Below are positions 33,444-36,968 of a DNA stretch of 36,968 nucleotides, in pieces. How positions within the stretch are numbered: the first letter of the stretch is position 1; the number at the start of each line of letters is the position of its first letter. A program made the position numbers and the translations under genes. The stretch comes from Candidatus Zixiibacteriota bacterium (GTDB lineage Bacteria > Zixibacteria > MSB-5A5 > WJJR01). The stretch spans positions 1 to 36,968 of the forward strand of contig JBFMGX010000001.1 in assembly GCA_040752595.1 (NCBI GenBank). Direction: 5' to 3'. Under the pieces are notes generated by a model. That model saw only the letters and a program-made list of their open reading frames with translations. It had not been told where the DNA came from and searched no databases.

Positions 33444-34268
33444 GTGAATACGGGATTCCCTTCACCAGTCGTTCGACACTTCCCCGTCGGCCCGCACACT
33501 GTCGGCGACGGTCGGTTGCTGTGGATCCTCGGCCCCTGCGTGCTGGAATCCGAAGAGATGGCGGTGCGCGTGGCTGAAGGGCTCGCCGAGGCGTCGCAAC
33601 GCGACGGCCACGCCATCGTCTTCAAGTCATCGTACATGAAGGCGAATCGGATGCGCGGCGACTCGTACAGCGGCCCCGGTCTCGATGAGGGGCTGGCGAT
33701 TCTCGAACGCGTGCGCGCTGCCACGGGCCTGCCGCTCACGACCGATGTGCACACGGCGTTCGAGGCCCACGCGGCTGCAAACGTGGTCGATTTGTTGCAG
33801 ATTCCCGCCTTCCTTTGTCGCCAGACCGATTTGGTGGTGGCGGCGGCCGAAACCGGCAAGCCGATCAATATCAAGAAGGGTCAGTTTCTCGCTCCCGCCG
33901 ACATGGGTCACATCGCCGACAAGGCGGTCCGCGCCGGCAACGACCGCGTGATCCTGACGGAACGCGGCAGCACCCACGGGTACAATGATCTCGTCGTCGA
34001 TTTTCGCTCCCTGCCGATCATGCGTGGGCTGGGATTCCCGGTTTGCTACGACGCGTCCCACTCGCTCCAGACGCCCGGTTCGGCCGGCGGTCGGAGTGGC
34101 GGTCGTCGCGAGTTTCTTTTGCCGTTGTTACGGGCGGCGGTCGCCGTCGGCGTGGACGCCGTGTTCTGCGAGGTGCATCCCGATCCGGCGACGGCGTTGA
34201 GCGACCGCGATACGCAGTGGCCGCTGGCCGAGCTGGACCGGCTCTTTGAGGCGGTAACTCATGCGTAG
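33444..34268 (+). CDS. kdsA: 3-deoxy-8-phosphooctulonate synthase
   Basis: Condenses phosphoenolpyruvate with arabinose 5-phosphate to Kdo 8-phosphate. From GTG 33444 (GGAG six bases upstream) it has 274 residues. Signature stretches are VFKSSYMKANRMRGDSY, GPGLDEGLAIL, TDVHTAFEA, QIPAFLCRQTDLV and SGGRREF. Cys32 in LGPCVLESEE, His206 in YDASHSLQ, Glu243 in FCEVHP and Asp254 in LSDRDTQWPL correspond to the four metal ligands of the metal-dependent enzymes, such as that of Aquifex; E. coli KdsA has Asn at the first site. So this enzyme should need a divalent metal. The next gene overlaps its end by eight bases. Confidence 0.95.
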   Translation: MNTGFPSPVVRHFPVGPHTVGDGRLLWILGPCVLESEEMAVRVAEGLAEASQRDGHAIVFKSSYMKANRMRGDSYSGPGLDEGLAILERVRAATGLPLTTDVHTAFEAHAAANVVDLLQIPAFLCRQTDLVVAAAETGKPINIKKGQFLAPADMGHIADKAVRAGNDRVILTERGSTHGYNDLVVDFRSLPIMRGLGFPVCYDASHSLQTPGSAGGRSGGRREFLLPLLRAAVAVGVDAVFCEVHPDPATALSDRDTQWPLAELDRLFEAVTHA

Positions 34269-34803
34269 TCACAGGCGCCCCCCACGAGCCCGTTTGCAGA
34301 AGATACAAATGCTGATCTTCGATTTTGACGGTGTATTGACCGACAACTACGTCTATTTGACCGAGCGCGGCGAGCGGATCAAGCGCTTCTGGGTGCCTGA
34401 TGGCGTCGGCGTCTTCATGGCGCACCGTGCCGGAATCAAGATGGCGATCATCACCGGCAACGAGGACGGCTCAACGCGGCATCGCGCGGAGTACCTGCGC
34501 ATCTCTGACGTTTTCCAAGGCGTGCGCGACAAGGTGGCCGTCTACGAGGGGCTCCTTCACAAGTACCGGCTATCCGATTCCGATTGCCTGTTCATCGGCG
34601 ATGATCTCCCCGATCGGGAGATCTTCCGGCGTCGCGGCCTTCTGACTCTGGCGCCGCCCGATGCGCATCCGGAGATTCTGCGTCTGGCACGGTGGGTCGG
34701 GACGATGCCCGGTGGACGGGGGATCGTGCGCGAGGCGATCGATGCGCTGTTGGCGGCGCGGATGTCCCCTCGTCGGTCGCTGTTGGCGGGGAGAAGGCGA
34801 TGA
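34261..34803 (+). CDS. kdsC: Kdo 8-phosphate phosphatase (HAD family)
   Basis: HAD-type phosphatase that removes phosphate from Kdo 8-phosphate. The 180-residue product starts at ATG 34261, within the last codons of kdsA (8-base overlap). Motif I is FDFDGVLTDN (nucleophile D21, acid/base D23), motif II IITGNED, and motif IV IGDDLPDREI. No cap domain is present, so the active form should be a tetramer as in other C0 HAD phosphatases. FQGVRDKVAVYEGLL matches the KdsC-specific region. The Arg-rich end MSPRRSLLAGRRR is not typical. The stop overlaps the start of kdsD (ATGA). Confidence 0.92.
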   Translation: MRSHRRPPRARLQKIQMLIFDFDGVLTDNYVYLTERGERIKRFWVPDGVGVFMAHRAGIKMAIITGNEDGSTRHRAEYLRISDVFQGVRDKVAVYEGLLHKYRLSDSDCLFIGDDLPDREIFRRRGLLTLAPPDAHPEILRLARWVGTMPGGRGIVREAIDALLAARMSPRRSLLAGRRR

Positions 34804-35846
34804 CAAGATCGATACCTATCTCCTTCACCAATGCGGCACCAGTCTCAGCCGACCCGGCTGTCACTGTGTCGGACGCAGCGCGGGAACGTCGCCTGGGGAT
34901 CGCACGCGACGTGATTCGCCGCGAAGCCGAAGCGGTGGGGGCACTGGTGGAGCGGCTCGATGCCCGGTTTGCCGTCGCGGTGGAGTTGCTCTTGCATGCG
35001 ACCGGCCGGGTGATCGTCACGGGAATGGGGAAGTCCGGGCTGATCGGGCAGAAGATCGCCGCCACACTGTCCTCCACCGGCACGCCGGCGTTCTTTCTCC
35101 ATCCGATTGAAGCGGGCCATGGCGATCTCGGTGTCGTCGGCACCGGCGATGTCGTCATCGCCATCTCACGATCGGGAGTGTCCGATGAGATCGGCGACTT
35201 GCTCCCCGCCTTCAAGCGGTTGGCGGTTCCGATTGTTCTGATCACCGGCAACAGCGAGGGCGACCTGGCGCGTCGTGCCGACGTCGTCCTCGATGCTGCC
35301 GTCGTGGGGGAAGCTGAACCACACGATCTGGTTCCGACCTGCTCAACGACCGCTGCCCTGGCCTTGGGCGATGCGCTGGCGGTGGCGGTTCTCTCCGAGC
35401 GTGGTTTCACGCCCGAGCAGTTTGCCCGTCTGCACCCACGCGGTGCCTTGGGCCGACGGCTGCTGCTCACGGTCGCCGACCTGATGCACACGGGCGACGC
35501 CATCCCACTGGTGAACCAAGAGGCACCGTTCAAAGACGTCTTGGTCGAGATGACACGCAAACGTCTGGGCGCGACCGGGGTTGTCGATGACAGCGGGCGA
35601 CTGGTCGGGATCTTCACCGATGGCGACCTGCGCCGACGCGTCGAAACCGGCGGTGATTTGATGTCACTCACGGCGGCCCAGGTCATGACCCCTGGGCCGA
35701 AGACGGTTGCCGCCACGGAACTGGCGGTCGGTGCTTTGGCGCGGATGGAAGAGAATCGAATCACCGTGCTGTTTGTTATCGATGCGAAGGGGCATCCCGC
35801 CGGCATTCTGCACATGCACGATGTCCTATCCTCGGGGGCGGTCTGA
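34800..35846 (+). CDS. kdsD: Arabinose-5-phosphate isomerase (SIS-CBS)
   Basis: Turns ribulose 5-phosphate into arabinose 5-phosphate, the first step to Kdo. The 348-residue product starts at ATG 34800, overlapping the kdsC stop (ATGA) after GGGGAGAAGG. The SIS domain (about residues 45-190) has GMGKSGLIGQKIAATLSSTG, the HPIEAGHGDLG block with the active His, and SRSGVSDEI. Two CBS domains (about 215-270 and 285-345) follow: TRKRLGATGVVDDSGRLVG, DGDLRRRVE, and FVIDAKGHPAGILHMHDVL. The order matches KdsD/GutQ; the neighbours favour KdsD. The N-terminal about 35 residues are unusual in length. Confidence 0.94.
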   Translation: MTRSIPISFTNAAPVSADPAVTVSDAARERRLGIARDVIRREAEAVGALVERLDARFAVAVELLLHATGRVIVTGMGKSGLIGQKIAATLSSTGTPAFFLHPIEAGHGDLGVVGTGDVVIAISRSGVSDEIGDLLPAFKRLAVPIVLITGNSEGDLARRADVVLDAAVVGEAEPHDLVPTCSTTAALALGDALAVAVLSERGFTPEQFARLHPRGALGRRLLLTVADLMHTGDAIPLVNQEAPFKDVLVEMTRKRLGATGVVDDSGRLVGIFTDGDLRRRVETGGDLMSLTAAQVMTPGPKTVAATELAVGALARMEENRITVLFVIDAKGHPAGILHMHDVLSSGAV

Positions 35847-35891
35847 TTGTCGTGCTCTTCCTCCAGAATCACCCATCACAGGGGATGAACA

Positions 35892-36446
35892 ATGACCCGT
35901 AGGGGCGACAATGGGATTCTCTGCCTGACAGTGGCCGCGCTCCTCGTCTCCTGCGGACGCCATGAACCCGCCGTGCCGCCGGCGGCGCAGTCATTCCCGT
36001 CGTCCGAGGCCACCAATGCCACGACGGTCTTTCTGACCGGTCCGGTGGTGACGACACGAATCACCAGCGGGAAAATCGTCAGCTATGCGGAGCAGGATTC
36101 GGCGTGGGGATACAGTCTGTCGGTCGACTTCTACGACGAGCAGGGGAAGCACACCTCCATCCTGGTAGCCGATTCCGCCCTCGTCCGGGAGAAGGCGCGT
36201 TTCCTCGAGGTCTTTGGCGACGTGAAGATCACGACCGATGATGGGCGCACGCTCGAAACCGATCGTCTCGCTTGGAACGACAACAAGAGGACGATCAGCA
36301 CCGATGGATATGTAGTCATCACGAAGGGCAGCGACGTCATGCGCGGTTACGGCTTCGAGTCCGATCCGGAACTGACGCACATCCGTTTGCGGCGGCAGGT
36401 CACCGGACGGCTGACGAACATGGAGAAACTGCGAGACACTACCTAA
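35892..36446 (+). CDS. lptC: LptC-like LPS export protein (predicted lipoprotein)
   Basis: Predicted 184-residue member of the LptC/LptA-fold family, which hands LPS from the inner-membrane pump LptBFG to the periplasmic bridge. ATG 35892 follows GGGGATG. Unlike E. coli LptC, which has a membrane helix, this has a lipobox LLVSC, so Cys21 should be lipidated. The beta-jellyroll covers about residues 45-175: VDFYDEQGKHTSILVADSAL, FLEVFGDVKITTDDGRTLET, LAWNDNKRTISTDGYVVIT and MRGYGFESDPELTHIRL. lptA and lptB often come next in other genomes; here a VOC gene follows. Confidence 0.85.
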   Translation: MTRRGDNGILCLTVAALLVSCGRHEPAVPPAAQSFPSSEATNATTVFLTGPVVTTRITSGKIVSYAEQDSAWGYSLSVDFYDEQGKHTSILVADSALVREKARFLEVFGDVKITTDDGRTLETDRLAWNDNKRTISTDGYVVITKGSDVMRGYGFESDPELTHIRLRRQVTGRLTNMEKLRDTT

Positions 36447-36463
36447 CTCGCGGAGGTTCGGGC

Positions 36464-36820
36464 ATGGCACAACCCGTCGTTCATTTCGAAATCTGCGGCG
36501 CCGACGCCGCCAAGGCGCGCGCGTTCTATGCCAAGCTGTTTGAGTGGGAAATCTCGATGTGGGAGGGTCAGGACTATGGTCTCGTGGCCAAGACAGGCGA
36601 CAATAGCATCGGCGGCGGCGTCGGCCCGCTGATGCCGGGTCAGCAGCCGTCGATTCTGATCTACATTCAGGTCGACGACCTGCAGAAGTACCTGGACAAG
36701 GCAACTGCGCTCGGCGGGAAGACGATCCACCCTCCATCGCCAATCCCTGGTATCGGCAGCTTCGCGCTTTTCGCCGATCCCAATGGCGTGACGGTCGGTC
36801 TGTTCAAACCGCAGACGTAA
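36464..36820 (+). CDS. VOC/glyoxalase-superfamily protein
   Basis: A 118-residue single vicinal-oxygen-chelate domain; function unknown. ATG 36464 is seven bases after GGAGG. HFEICGADAAKARAFYAKLFEW is the classic first module (cut here: HFEICGADAAKARAFYAKLF), and FALFADPNGVTVGLFKP the end of the second. The middle is shorter than in most glyoxalases, as in the small 'PhnB/YcgJ-type' proteins. It is 17 bases after the LptC-like gene, so probably in the same transcript, with no evident role in LPS. Confidence 0.88.
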   Translation: MAQPVVHFEICGADAAKARAFYAKLFEWEISMWEGQDYGLVAKTGDNSIGGGVGPLMPGQQPSILIYIQVDDLQKYLDKATALGGKTIHPPSPIPGIGSFALFADPNGVTVGLFKPQT

Positions 36821-36968
36821 TGCCGTGCAAGCTGCGGAAAGTGCTAGTGTCGTGTCCCAGAAATTCCTTTGCGCAGAAAACGGACTTCTGCTCGGGGATT
36901 GCCCGCGCAATCCTCGGCTATGCAACGGGTTATGGTCGAGGCGCATAAACGAAAGCCTGAAACTTATG
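36821..36968. other. Window-edge DNA with possible cut reading frame
   Basis: A frame from ATG 36920 reads MQRVMVEAHKRKPETY and runs off the window. It has no clear ribosome site. The DNA around 36840-36900 (GTGCTAGTGTCGTGTCCCAG and after) is less GC-rich than the gene before it and could be the edge of a repeat or insertion element; the part inside the window cannot decide. Confidence 0.25.

Overview
The window is a GC-rich, gene-dense bacterial chromosome segment from a diderm (Gram-negative-type) organism. Envelope genes dominate: Lol, Bam and Tam components, Kdo synthesis, an LptC-like protein, FadL-like and other outer-membrane barrels. One secreted protein ends in a Cys-rich duplicated dockerin-like tail. 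Together with the many palindromic intergenic repeats, this suggests an uncultured lineage near the FCB group, perhaps a Zixibacteria-like candidate phylum. That placement is inference; no rRNA or tRNA gene was seen to test it.

Layout. 1-2285: repeat-rich DNA, a 43-codon remnant of a secreted protein, and a C-type lectin/LamG/dockerin-like secreted protein. 2286-9855 (+): ftsK, lolA, rimO, a membrane-anchored lytic transglycosylase, an unknown tail-anchored envelope protein, a BamD-like lipoprotein and nadD. 9932-11550 (+): a DUF2064-like nucleotidyltransferase-fold protein and a creatininase-family protein. 11649-14801 (-): a FadL-like barrel, a one-haem lipoprotein with an extremely aromatic segment, and a second barrel. 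15239-17964 (+): ECF sigma factor, zinc-finger anti-sigma factor and an HtrA-like PDZ protein whose catalytic His is replaced by Arg. 18098-23481 (+): tamB and tamA. 23589-27313 (+): a class I glutamine amidotransferase, a cysteine desulfurase, mnmA and a cupin. 27336-30129 (-): three small genes, including an unlisted-size 59-residue zinc ribbon, then a Nudix hydrolase and an M24 aminopeptidase. 30463-36820 (+): gatC, then kdsB-pyrG-kdsA-kdsC-kdsD-lptC and a VOC protein.

How the genes work together. The Kdo block is nearly a full pathway: KdsD makes arabinose 5-phosphate, KdsA condenses it with PEP, KdsC dephosphorylates, PyrG supplies CTP, and KdsB makes CMP-Kdo; the LptC-like protein would serve LPS export. 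BamD, TamA/TamB and LolA build or supply the outer membrane. The sigma/anti-sigma/HtrA-like trio has the order of envelope-stress loci such as algU-mucA-mucD, but the HtrA member looks proteolytically dead. The desulfurase next to MnmA suggests a sulfur relay for tRNA 2-thiouridine.

The most unusual items are the HtrA-like pseudoprotease in the sigma locus, the aromatic one-haem lipoprotein between two barrel genes, the small-gene module at 27336-28111, and a family of GTAGGG...CCCTAC palindromes, two of which supply stop codons. No CRISPR array, complete insertion sequence or RNA gene was recognised.
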